From positions 1 to 61,753 of IMG/VR virus record IMGVR_UViG_3300044643_000906: a stretch of 61,753 nucleotides of DNA. One strand, given 5' to 3'. How positions within the stretch are numbered: the first letter of the stretch is position 1; each line of letters opens with the position of its first letter. Shown one piece after another: positions 24,484 through 32,783 of the stretch. The notes under the pieces were generated by a model. That model was given only the letters and a program-made list of their open reading frames with translations. It searched no databases and was not told the origin of the DNA. This stretch comes from a virus. Position numbers and translations under genes: made by a program.

Positions 24484-25062
24484 TCAAACGTAGGCGTTGT
24501 AAATTTGCAGCTGACCCGACTGCTGGGCAGCACCGATCTTGGCGGCAGCCATCTGCCTCGCCATTTCCACAGACCAATCGCTCTGACCCAACGCTTGCTG
24601 GATCATTGCCAACTTCTGCGCCTCCATTTCGGAGCCGTACTGGAAGTCGAGTCGTTGCTTTGCGTTGGTGGTGTCGGCTTGCAGCTGCGTCTGTGCGGCC
24701 TGCTGACGGGCGTCTGCCAGTGCGGTCGCACTACCGAGAGCAGCTGCCGATTGCTGGGCCTTGCCATTGCTCACGCCAGCCTTGGTGAACTGCTTCTTCT
24801 GGTTGCGCAGGTCACCAGCCGCATCGCCCATAGCGAGGCCGCTTGAGATGGAGTCAGTCGGATCAACGGCGACGGGCATCTTCCATGTGGACTGAGCAGA
24901 CAGACCACCAGCTGCTTGGGCAGGAGCAGCAGCCTTGGCGGCAGCCGCCCTTGCCGCGGCGGGCGATGCGGGCGCAGAGGAGTTCGAAATGGAAGGCGTG
25001 CGGGCCTGCCATGCGCGACCCGCCGCAGGGGACGAACCAGCCTTTGGGTCAGATGAGATCAT
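24484..25062 (-). CDS. Ala/Gln-rich virion protein, 192 aa
   Basis: The N-terminal third is Ala/Pro/Ser-rich and probably disordered; the rest is helical with many Gln and Ala (GSATALADARQQAAQTQLQA). It resembles small internal proteins of podovirus ejection systems in composition only. The start overlaps the end of the next upstream gene by 4 bp (ATGA). Confidence 0.65.
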   Translation of the reverse strand: MISSDPKAGSSPAAGRAWQARTPSISNSSAPASPAAARAAAAKAAAPAQAAGGLSAQSTWKMPVAVDPTDSISSGLAMGDAAGDLRNQKKQFTKAGVSNGKAQQSAAALGSATALADARQQAAQTQLQADTTNAKQRLDFQYGSEMEAQKLAMIQQALGQSDWSVEMARQMAAAKIGAAQQSGQLQIYNAYV

Positions 25063-25463
25063 CCGTTCCCCCGTGCTCTATTCATCCAGTGCCGGATGTT
25101 GGCGGCGGTGATGCCAGACTGAAATCCGATGTTGCTGGCCTGAACGCCAGCATTCAGATCAATCGCCTGCGCCTGACGCTGATTCAGCTGGTCGTGAATC
25201 GTGGATTGGTCATTCAATCCACTGATCGTGGCGTCAGACCTTCGTGCCTGAGAGTCAGCCATGAACTGGGCGTTAGCGCCCTGAGCAGCGAGCCCAAGCT
25301 GGGCCCGGTCGTTCTGGGCGGTCATCTTGGCGAACTGGTTCGCCCTCTGATCCGCCATAGGGGAGGGCTTGAGGAGCCCGGTCAGCGCACCCGCGTTCGT
25401 CGCCGGGCCAGCTTGAATGCCGGTCTGGTAGCCAACTTTGGGTTGCGCGTTCGCGATAGCCAT
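25059..25463 (-). CDS. Ala/Gln/Asn-rich virion protein, 134 aa
   Basis: This polar helical protein is rich in Ala, Gln and Asn, with no recognised domain, and similar in composition to the following gene, so the two may be related. ATG at 25463 was chosen over the in-frame TTG at 25475 because GGAGG lies 5 nt upstream of it. The upstream gap (25464-25513) has a short GGCC-AAAA-GGCC hairpin. Confidence 0.65.
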   Translation of the reverse strand: MAIANAQPKVGYQTGIQAGPATNAGALTGLLKPSPMADQRANQFAKMTAQNDRAQLGLAAQGANAQFMADSQARRSDATISGLNDQSTIHDQLNQRQAQAIDLNAGVQASNIGFQSGITAANIRHWMNRARGNG

Positions 25464-25513
25464 GCCTGCCTCCAATGGCCTTTTGGCCCGGAGACAGGGG
25501 TTTCAGCAGAAAG

Positions 25514-25945
25514 TCAGGGCCTTGCGTCGGGGTACTTAGAGCCCCGGTAAATGGCTAGTTTCAACAGCTTCTTCCCGGCGAACGGGACGTATGGCAGTGA
25601 GCGTTTCCCAGCCTCCTCGGCCAGCCAGCCCTTCTCCCCGGCGATTAGCTCCTCGTTCTCCCTGCACCACTGGAGGCCCTTGTCATCCATAGTTCGGGCC
25701 CGAGCGTTACATCGGCAGGTCGGACTGCTCGTGATCCCAATCAGTTTCAATAGCCCCTTCATCGCCGTGCCAGCGCCCGGGGGCGGTAGTTCCGCGTCGG
25801 GCCGCGGATGGGGGTAGTGCGGGCTCGCGGGATCGATAGTCCACAGATCGCCATCCTGATGGACGACGCTGGGCATAACGTCCTCCAGCTTGTAGCCCCT
25901 CTCAGAGCAGCGGGCGATGAGGTGTCGCTTATCGCAGGTGATCAT
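25514..25945 (-). CDS. Conserved phage-type protein with CxC-containing motif, 143 aa
   Basis: The N-terminus MITCDKRHLIARCSERGY and the central PTCRCNARARTMDDKGLQWC are reminiscent of a conserved hypothetical family I recall from environmental phages and planctomycete genomes. The paired Cys (CDK, ARC, CRC, QWC) suggest a metal-binding or disulphide-bonded fold. The ATG at 25945 overlaps the stop of the cysteine-repeat gene (ATGA); the frame extends upstream only as a shadow. Function is unknown, but coupling to the cysteine-rich tail protein suggests a joint role. Confidence 0.65.
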   Translation of the reverse strand: MITCDKRHLIARCSERGYKLEDVMPSVVHQDGDLWTIDPASPHYPHPRPDAELPPPGAGTAMKGLLKLIGITSSPTCRCNARARTMDDKGLQWCRENEELIAGEKGWLAEEAGKRSLPYVPFAGKKLLKLAIYRGSKYPDARP

Positions 25946-27933
25946 GGGAGTGGGTTCCCGTCGCGGGCCGAGCCAAACGTGATGCGGCACATTCCGGGCG
26001 TGACGCCTATGTTTCTCCAAAAACTCCGCTGCGTTTGGAGTGCCTTGGGGCCAGCTGTTGTGTTGGTTCCGAAAGTCCAACCATCCCGATACGGAGGCAG
26101 AGCCACGCCGTCGCGGTTCCGGCTCCAGAATCCGTTCACGCACTCCGAATCGCCGCTGACTGTATAAAGTCCCAAGTAGGCGTAGTCGCATCCGTTGGAA
26201 TCGAATTCGGTGCCTCGCGTGAGTTCCAGATCATGCTGCGGCCACCCAGAAGGAAGTGTCAGCGTGCCTTTCCAGACAATCGCGCTAGGGAGCAAGAAGT
26301 CCAGAAGCTGAAGTTCGACGGTCTGGTTGAAGACAGCCGCGTACCCACTCTGTGGCACACCCGTGTCCGCATCTGGTAGGCAGTCCGGCAGAGGGGAGCG
26401 GTCAACGAATCCGCACAGGGCGACTGTGACTTTAGTCGGAACCGACTCGCCGCAGCCCTGCGGCAGGCACGCACCCTCACAAAGTGCGGGCGTGTCATAT
26501 AGCGTTACGCCATCTGGGCACGGCGAATCGACAGCGAGGCAGTTCCCGCTCGCGCAGCACTTCTTGCAGGTCTGGTTCTCGCAGTAGTACTTGTACACGG
26601 GCGGATTGCAGACGGGCTCGCACTCGGAAGTCTTGCCGTATGGGCCCGACTCCTTGTTGACGTTCTCGTTCACGCAGGTGGCAGGAAGTAGCGGGCCTTC
26701 GCAAATCCGGTTGTCACAGTTCTCGGCAGGCTGATCGCGTGGGCAGTTGTAAAGAAGATACCACTCGCCGTTCGGCTGCTGAGACAGATCGGTGTCGAAC
26801 CCTGCCTCCTTGAAAGCCTGCTCCTCGGCCCTTGCCCGCTCCTCTTCTAATGGGCTGAAGATAATCATTGGCTGCCCAAGGCATGAGTACGATGCCGTGC
26901 AGCCGTCTGGCGAATCCTCCTGACAGACCTTCACCGTGCTGTACGGAGTGGTGATGTCGTTGTAAGACCAGCAGTAGATTCTGTGGCAGTCATCCTCGCA
27001 CGCCTTCTTGTCATCGTGCGGGCCAGACCGCTCAAACCCCGGATCACATTCGCCTAGCTGGCAGTACGATCCCCGCGTCGGATCGCCCTGAGAAACCCAG
27101 CAGCAGTAGTAGTTGTCGCACTCGTCATCGCAAGCAGCCTGTGAGGAATACGCCGGGGCACCGGGGGCAGGCGGCGAGGCCAGCTGCTGGCAGGGATCGC
27201 CCGGCGTAACGCAGTACCATTTCTCGGGCAGGCAGTCGGCCACGCACTCGTCATATGTGCCGTGCTCCTCGCAGAACACTCCGAACGAGCACTCCGGCGG
27301 CGGGCCGTCATAGCTGATCACGCACCGTTTATTATCAACGCACCAGATGGTACGGCGTCGTGTCGAGCAGGAAGACTCGCAGAGAGCCAGCGCGGTCGGG
27401 CCGGAGATAACCAGATGCCCCGTGGGGTCGATCACGCATGCGTAGTGCTCAGGCTGCGAACCGTCGAACCCGTTCAGCAAGACGCAGTAGTACAGCGACT
27501 CGCACTCCGCATCGCATTCGGGCTTGTCTTTGTACGGGCCGGAGCGAACAAGTCCCTCGTCGGGCCCCTTACCCTGCTGGCAGGCAGACCCCTTCGTGTA
27601 GTCGGCGCTCTTGTAGACGCAGTACCACGCATAGTCCTTCGGGCAATTCTCCTCGCACGCGGACTTCGAAGGGTAGGAAGCAATCGCGTCAGTTGGGTCG
27701 GTATCGCACTCGTAATCAACATGGCAGAAATGCTCGACCCGGTCTTCGCACAGGCGCAGGCACTCAGCCTGCGTGGCGTGCTCCGAGATGTGCCCCGGCT
27801 CGTTCTGGTCGCATGTGTAGTCGGGAAGATGGCAGTACCACTTCGCGCAACAGGCGTCCGCGCACCCGGCGACGAAAGCCTTGAGAGCACCGCCGATTGA
27901 GGCGAGCAAGCCGTCTTTAACGAGAAGTGGCAT
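25942..27933 (-). CDS. Cysteine-repeat virion protein, 663 aa
   Basis: By my count this protein has about 59 cysteines, nearly all in residues 24-480. They form about ten tandem modules: an aromatic-Cys start (WYC, YYC or IYC), one or two spaced Cys, then a C-terminal Cys-x3-Cys pair with acidic residues (CEENC, CDAEC, CDDEC, CEDDC), often after SGPY. The last about 180 residues form a different, beta-rich domain with few Cys. The modules look like disulphide-knotted domains of extracellular proteins. It lies between tail genes, so a tail appendage or host-surface adhesin is likely. I know no named family for it. Confidence 0.75.
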   Translation of the reverse strand: MPLLVKDGLLASIGGALKAFVAGCADACCAKWYCHLPDYTCDQNEPGHISEHATQAECLRLCEDRVEHFCHVDYECDTDPTDAIASYPSKSACEENCPKDYAWYCVYKSADYTKGSACQQGKGPDEGLVRSGPYKDKPECDAECESLYYCVLLNGFDGSQPEHYACVIDPTGHLVISGPTALALCESSCSTRRRTIWCVDNKRCVISYDGPPPECSFGVFCEEHGTYDECVADCLPEKWYCVTPGDPCQQLASPPAPGAPAYSSQAACDDECDNYYCCWVSQGDPTRGSYCQLGECDPGFERSGPHDDKKACEDDCHRIYCWSYNDITTPYSTVKVCQEDSPDGCTASYSCLGQPMIIFSPLEEERARAEEQAFKEAGFDTDLSQQPNGEWYLLYNCPRDQPAENCDNRICEGPLLPATCVNENVNKESGPYGKTSECEPVCNPPVYKYYCENQTCKKCCASGNCLAVDSPCPDGVTLYDTPALCEGACLPQGCGESVPTKVTVALCGFVDRSPLPDCLPDADTGVPQSGYAAVFNQTVELQLLDFLLPSAIVWKGTLTLPSGWPQHDLELTRGTEFDSNGCDYAYLGLYTVSGDSECVNGFWSRNRDGVALPPYRDGWTFGTNTTAGPKALQTQRSFWRNIGVTPGMCRITFGSARDGNPLP

Positions 27934-28745
27934 CAGCCCCCCGCTTCGCAGTCAGCTACTGGGATGGAGAAGATAATCTCGGTCGCAGCTGGAGGGGAGC
28001 CAAGGTAATAGACGATGTCGCCGCCAAAGTTTAGCTGTCCTTTAGTCAGCGTACCGCTGTTAGCGACCTCGACCCGCTCAAAAGGGATAGAGGCGTCTGA
28101 GCGGCTGTCCACCCATGCGTCTAGCCGGGCGGTAGTGATCCGCAACTCGCGGGAGTCCAGCGTTATGCCGGTCACCACTTCGATCTTCTCGGTGGGCTTG
28201 ACGCGAAGCACCCACTCCCGATCAATGAAGTCGCCCTCTTCGGTGAATCGGGCCAAGTCCCAATCGGACTTAACCTTGATGCTGCCGCCGACGATTCGAT
28301 CCGTATCGAGAATCGCCACCCCTGAGCGAGACGCGAGAACGGAGATCATGCCATTGCGAATCTCGATGTACCGTCCTGCTACATACTGCCCGTCACCATA
28401 CCCAGACACCGGCTGTTGATGAGGCTCGCTAGGACGTGGGTTCTGGGGTTCCTCCCACGGCTCGGGCTCAGGAAAAATCTCCTCTTCGGGCGTGTTGCTC
28501 TTTGGCCCACGACGCTCGCCCTCCGAACTACGGAAGTCGAAGTTAGGGAACTGATACTTGCGTAGCTCGGGCGACACTAGCCGCAGGTTAGGCGACGTGT
28601 AGTCGAGAGTGGTTGGCCCACGCCAGCGTCGAGGCGTGGCGCAGTGGAGTATGGCAGCTGTGGCGGCGTTCGCGGCAAGCGGGTTAACGCCACCCTGCAC
28701 AAGTGCCTGCTCAAATACGCCTGCCCTGCGGTCGGGTATCGACAT
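27933..28745 (-). CDS. Putative tail protein, 270 aa
   Basis: Residues about 75-115 are a Pro/Glu-rich linker; the C-terminal half (about 115-270) is beta-rich and could be a structural tail domain. No family is recognised. It is coupled by one-base overlap to the cysteine-repeat gene and follows the nozzle-like gene, which suggests a tail or appendage role. Confidence 0.65.
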   Translation of the reverse strand: MSIPDRRAGVFEQALVQGGVNPLAANAATAAILHCATPRRWRGPTTLDYTSPNLRLVSPELRKYQFPNFDFRSSEGERRGPKSNTPEEEIFPEPEPWEEPQNPRPSEPHQQPVSGYGDGQYVAGRYIEIRNGMISVLASRSGVAILDTDRIVGGSIKVKSDWDLARFTEEGDFIDREWVLRVKPTEKIEVVTGITLDSRELRITTARLDAWVDSRSDASIPFERVEVANSGTLTKGQLNFGGDIVYYLGSPPAATEIIFSIPVADCEAGG

Positions 28746-28747
28746 GC

Positions 28748-31168
28748 TTACCCCCTCGGGCTCGGGACACCGTAGATGTCCAGCTGGTGAATCGCCACCG
28801 GGCCGGAGTCCCCAGCAGCACCGGAGAGTTCCAGAGCGACGTGACGGTCGTTACCCCGGAGGTCATCGATGGTCTTACCGGCGAACAGGGCGCGGCACAC
28901 GCCAGAGGAGATGTTCTCGTGGAGCGTCCCGGCGTCCATGTCAACCCGGGTCACAGGCTCAGTGGTGTCGTGTATGAACCCCGTGCCGCGGTCGCGTTCT
29001 ACGATGTTGACCCTCGGGTGCGGGCTGTTGTTGTAGTACATCCTGAGCTTCAGGAGGCTCTCGCCCTGAGTGGGCGTGAAGAGCACAGAGATGTTTCGAG
29101 CACCTCCATCCGGCAGGCCGTCGGTTGCCATTGAGTCGCTCGGGTACTCAAGGTTCCCGGTCTTGAAGAGGTACGGTATCGGGAGAAAGTCGTCGGATAT
29201 GAAGTACTCTGCCACGGCGGGGGTGCCGTTCTCCGGTGGCTCGATCACCAGCTGCCCGCTTGAGTATCCGTAGCCGGGGATGCGGACGTAGATGCCGAGC
29301 AGCTGCCCGTCTGCGGTGATTGCACTCTCCAGCACCGCCCCACACCCACCGGGTGCAGTGACCTTGGGAGGCTTGGTGTACCCGCTGCCGTAATTCTGTA
29401 TTGCAACACTTGCTATCCCGCCGTCCGACTTGTCCACATTTCCGGTGTTCAGCTGATAAGCCTTACCGGACGACGAGCCGTAGACGACACGACGCTGTCC
29501 GTTAGGCAGTACTACGGCAGCTGCTCCCACGAGCGGGGCAGGGTATCGCTCTTCCCACCATGCCGATGTCTGGAACGAGTAGACCAGCATCCGCGTTGGG
29601 TAGTCTCCGGGGCCGTCACCGATGAATCGCACAGAGCACCGCAGGAGGTACTCGGCAGGATCGGCCACAACGCTAAACCACTTCGACTTCGTGAAGTCGA
29701 TCCGGCTCGTGAACAAGTCTGCCACCCCGTCGGTGATCGACTTGATCTGCCCGCCGTAGTCCATCGTGTAGACGCCCTGAGCGTCCATGGAATACAGCAT
29801 GCCGTCGATCTCGTCCCAGCATCTCTGGTTGAGACAGCCGCGGTAACCGCCGACCGATACGTTCACGTCGATCAAAGGCTGTGCGACATAGGTGACGCGA
29901 TAGAAGTGCCGACTCTGAAACACGCCGAGCGTGCCGCCGTAGGGGACAAGGGCGGTGATCGAGTCTGCACCCTTGACGTTCGTCTGGATCAGCAGTTCGT
30001 TGATGTCTGGCATCGACTCCGGCTCGTCTACCTCGGAGTACTGAAGCGCGTTCGGACGCATGCCGGATGGATCGACAGCACACCACAGCCGGTCTTGGAA
30101 CGTGACGGCTACGGCGAAGTCGCTGGGAGGAATGCCGAATCGGTTGGCGTTGAGTTCACCGTTCGGCAGGATCACGGGCAGTCCTAGATACCCCGGTCGG
30201 TTGTAGTCGCGAAGCTCTTCGTCAGTGAGCGTGTCTTCGTCAGTCTCCCCGCTTACTCGGTAGAGCGTGAAGGACTGATTGGAAGTTGTGCGCCACCGTT
30301 CCAGCGTCAGGCCCTTGGCCTTGGCGGCAGCGGCTGCGGCCGAGTACCCAGACCACAGCAGCTTCTCTGCTCCATCTCCAGCGTCCAGTACGCAGACAGG
30401 AGAGAGATTTGAAACGCGAGGCCCACCCCGCGACTCAGGCGTGTCGTCAACGTATCGGTAGTAGCACTCATACTGACCGCGAACGTGGCAGCGTGCGATA
30501 GCCACTGCCGTGGCCCCGCCTTGAATGGGCGTGACTGTGGGAGGAGATGCGTAGCCGCTGCCCGGCTCGACAACAGATACGGCCGTGACCTTGCCACCAG
30601 CCACTGTCGCCTTAGCGGTCATTCCAGAGCCAGTGGTCGATGATACCGACAGCTTAGGCGGCGTCAGGTACTGCACCCCGGGGTTCACGATTGTGATGCT
30701 CTTGACCGGCACGGGAACTATCGCGGCAGGGCCACGCTCCGGCGGCGTGGCTGGCTGATCCTCCAGTACCGCCTCTAGCTCTAGCCCCTTGGCGTGCGAT
30801 TCAGAGAGATGCACGGCGGGCGTCTCGGCATACCCCTTGCCGTAGTCGCTCATGCGAATCTCGTCCAGCTGACCGTCTCGCAGGAACGCACGAGCCTTGG
30901 CCGGTCGCTCGCATGCACCGACGATGTCTACCGTGGGCGGCGTGTGATAGAGGTAGCCGAACTCGACAACGTCGATGCGCGGTATGTAGTACTTCTTCGC
31001 GCCCTGAGCCGTCACGACGGGGGCAGCGGTCGGGGCGTCCAGACCAGCTGGCACGATATCGCCAGTGCGTAGGTCAATCCGGTCGGGCCTGCCTTTGCCG
31101 TGATAGACGTATGCATACCCGTGAGGGCCGAGAGCTACCGTGGCTGGTGTGTTGGCTGGAACCGGCAT
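28748..31168 (-). CDS. Tail nozzle-like protein (tail tubular protein B type), 806 aa
   Basis: Size, beta-rich composition and position right after the adaptor and a small protein match the podovirus nozzle. It contains a recurring motif of the form GxGYxxPPxV (PGSGYASPPTVTP, YGSGYTKPPKVTAP, and weaker YGKGYAETPAV, PGVQYLTPPKL, PGYGYSSGQLV), beta-hairpin repeats known in environmental phage tail proteins. A central region (YNRPGYLGLPVILP, FQDRLWCAVDPSG) resembles nozzle proteins. ATG at 31168 has GAGGGG 8 nt upstream. Assignment is from context and pattern. Confidence 0.7.
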   Translation of the reverse strand: MPVPANTPATVALGPHGYAYVYHGKGRPDRIDLRTGDIVPAGLDAPTAAPVVTAQGAKKYYIPRIDVVEFGYLYHTPPTVDIVGACERPAKARAFLRDGQLDEIRMSDYGKGYAETPAVHLSESHAKGLELEAVLEDQPATPPERGPAAIVPVPVKSITIVNPGVQYLTPPKLSVSSTTGSGMTAKATVAGGKVTAVSVVEPGSGYASPPTVTPIQGGATAVAIARCHVRGQYECYYRYVDDTPESRGGPRVSNLSPVCVLDAGDGAEKLLWSGYSAAAAAAKAKGLTLERWRTTSNQSFTLYRVSGETDEDTLTDEELRDYNRPGYLGLPVILPNGELNANRFGIPPSDFAVAVTFQDRLWCAVDPSGMRPNALQYSEVDEPESMPDINELLIQTNVKGADSITALVPYGGTLGVFQSRHFYRVTYVAQPLIDVNVSVGGYRGCLNQRCWDEIDGMLYSMDAQGVYTMDYGGQIKSITDGVADLFTSRIDFTKSKWFSVVADPAEYLLRCSVRFIGDGPGDYPTRMLVYSFQTSAWWEERYPAPLVGAAAVVLPNGQRRVVYGSSSGKAYQLNTGNVDKSDGGIASVAIQNYGSGYTKPPKVTAPGGCGAVLESAITADGQLLGIYVRIPGYGYSSGQLVIEPPENGTPAVAEYFISDDFLPIPYLFKTGNLEYPSDSMATDGLPDGGARNISVLFTPTQGESLLKLRMYYNNSPHPRVNIVERDRGTGFIHDTTEPVTRVDMDAGTLHENISSGVCRALFAGKTIDDLRGNDRHVALELSGAAGDSGPVAIHQLDIYGVPSPRG

Positions 31169-31201
31169 GAGGATCACCCCTCGGAGTAGATGGGGACGAC
31201 G

Positions 31202-31495
31202 CTAGACCTGCTCGTCGCCAGAGACAGACTGCGTCACGGTGACCTTCCCCGTCTCATCGATCATCACAAGCTTGTCGCCCTTGCCGACACCACCCGGTGC
31301 AGGGAACAGCTGCGTAACCACGCCGGTCGGAGTCCCCTTGCCCTCGTCAAAAGTGACAAGGGCCGAGCCGCCACGCGATGTCAGCTGCCCCGGGAGCGAA
31401 CAGGTGATGTTGACCTGCTGCACTGCACCGCCGGGCGGAACGGCGTAGCTGCTGGCATACGTCAGTAGACCGCCGAATCGGGCGATACGCAGCAT
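31202..31495 (-). CDS. Small virion protein, 97 aa
   Basis: This small, probably beta-rich protein (APGGVGKGDKLVMIDETGKVTVTQ) has no recognised domain. It sits between the adaptor and nozzle genes, so it may be a head-tail connector accessory. Confidence 0.65.
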   Translation of the reverse strand: MLRIARFGGLLTYASSYAVPPGGAVQQVNITCSLPGQLTSRGGSALVTFDEGKGTPTGVVTQLFPAPGGVGKGDKLVMIDETGKVTVTQSVSGDEQV

Positions 31496-31497
31496 GA

Positions 31498-32454
31498 TCA
31501 GGTGCCCCCGTCAGGCCCCATCGAATAGCCGCTGCCCGCATACGGAGCACTCGGGGTATCCGGGTTGGCGTTGTACGGAGCACGACGGCCAGACATGGGG
31601 GCGATAACGTCCTGCTCCATCGCCAGCTTGATATCCCGCTGGTACATGGTCGCAGCACCATCGACGTTCTTGCCCATCAGCCGTGCCAGCCAAAGCTCAC
31701 TGCCCGTGAGGACGGCGGTGAACATGTTTGGGGACACGTCGAGGTGATCCGAGATCACATACCGACAGTCGGTGTACACACCCGCCAGCGGAAGCTCCAG
31801 CGTCAGGGCATCGCCCTCGGTGCGAGACTCGATCTTCGACTGCTCGGCGTATGGGTACATGCCCGACAGGGGCTCGGGGTAGTTGCCCGGGGTGCCGATG
31901 CGGAAGATGGCACCGGCACATCGCAGCGGGAAGTTAGTGTTCTTGCCTGTCACCGCAGTACCGGCGACAGTGGCATAGCCGGTGCGGCACTGTGTTTCGT
32001 ACCCCATCAGCGTCAGCGGCTTCGGGCGACGGCGGTAGGTATATCGCAGCGTCGTCCCGGCCTTGGCCTGACCGGCGATGCGAATCTCCCAGCGGTCAAA
32101 CGTCTTCGGGTCTTGAGACTTCAAGACAGTCCAGTAGACGGGCTCGCCCAGAGTCAGGCTGCTCTGCTCCAGCTTCATCCACTCAGCTGGCGAGATGTAG
32201 GACGTGATCGTTGTGTTGTCGGGGCTGACGAGAGCGTCTACGTTGCTGCAATCTTCAGGCAGCAGGTAGGTGTTCTGCCCATCGACAGTGACGATGGTCG
32301 ATTCGGTGACGTACCACAGCCAATCCTTGGCGTTCGATACGTCACGATAGGAGTGATGCACGGCTGCCCGGAGAGCGCGATGCTCCTGATCCTGAGCGCC
32401 GCCGCCCGTGGACTGCATCAAATAGTCAATGGCGTCATGCGCTGTGTAGTACAA
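31498..32454 (-). CDS. Head-tail adaptor-like protein (podovirus gp11/TTPA type), 318 aa
   Basis: The N-terminus (YYTAHDAIDYLMQSTG..., HHSYRDVSNAKDWLWYV) is the helical start typical of phage adaptor proteins such as T7 gp11: a helical region followed by YTYRRRPKPL and a beta domain. Its position between fibre-type genes and the nozzle-like gene supports it. It would form the ring below the portal. Assignment is by motif and gene order. Confidence 0.7.
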   Translation of the reverse strand: MYYTAHDAIDYLMQSTGGGAQDQEHRALRAAVHHSYRDVSNAKDWLWYVTESTIVTVDGQNTYLLPEDCSNVDALVSPDNTTITSYISPAEWMKLEQSSLTLGEPVYWTVLKSQDPKTFDRWEIRIAGQAKAGTTLRYTYRRRPKPLTLMGYETQCRTGYATVAGTAVTGKNTNFPLRCAGAIFRIGTPGNYPEPLSGMYPYAEQSKIESRTEGDALTLELPLAGVYTDCRYVISDHLDVSPNMFTAVLTGSELWLARLMGKNVDGAATMYQRDIKLAMEQDVIAPMSGRRAPYNANPDTPSAPYAGSGYSMGPDGGT

Positions 32455-32511
32455 GAGAATCTCCTTGATGAGAGTATATACGGGCGTTCAGTCTCAAGCC
32501 AGTTTTGCCAC

Positions 32512-32775
32512 TTAGTTAGCGAGTGCATCCCGGTACGCATCACACTCGGCTTTGACTGCCGCCAGTGCCGCGTCCTGCTCGGCAGCGAGAGCAGCCTCAT
32601 CGACTCTGAGTTGATCCATCTCTGCCTGAACTTGCGCTTGCTTGTCCTGTGCGGCTTTGTCCTGTGCCTGCAACTCGGCCTGCATCTCGGCCTGCCGCTT
32701 GGCCTGTTCGGCTGCGGCCATGTCGATGACAGGTTCGGCTACGGTTTCGGTCACTACTTCGTTTTCAGTTGTCAT
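32512..32775 (-). CDS. Coiled-coil protein, 87 aa
   Basis: Residues about 20-80 form a long Ala/Gln/Lys/Glu helix with coiled-coil character (AEQAKRQAEMQAELQAQDKA). There is no recognised family. The start is the ATG at 32775, since the longer frame enters the upstream gene. A structural or chaperone role for the tail-fibre genes next to it is possible. Confidence 0.65.
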   Translation of the reverse strand: MTTENEVVTETVAEPVIDMAAAEQAKRQAEMQAELQAQDKAAQDKQAQVQAEMDQLRVDEAALAAEQDAALAAVKAECDAYRDALAN

Positions 32776-32783
32776 GGTTGTCC

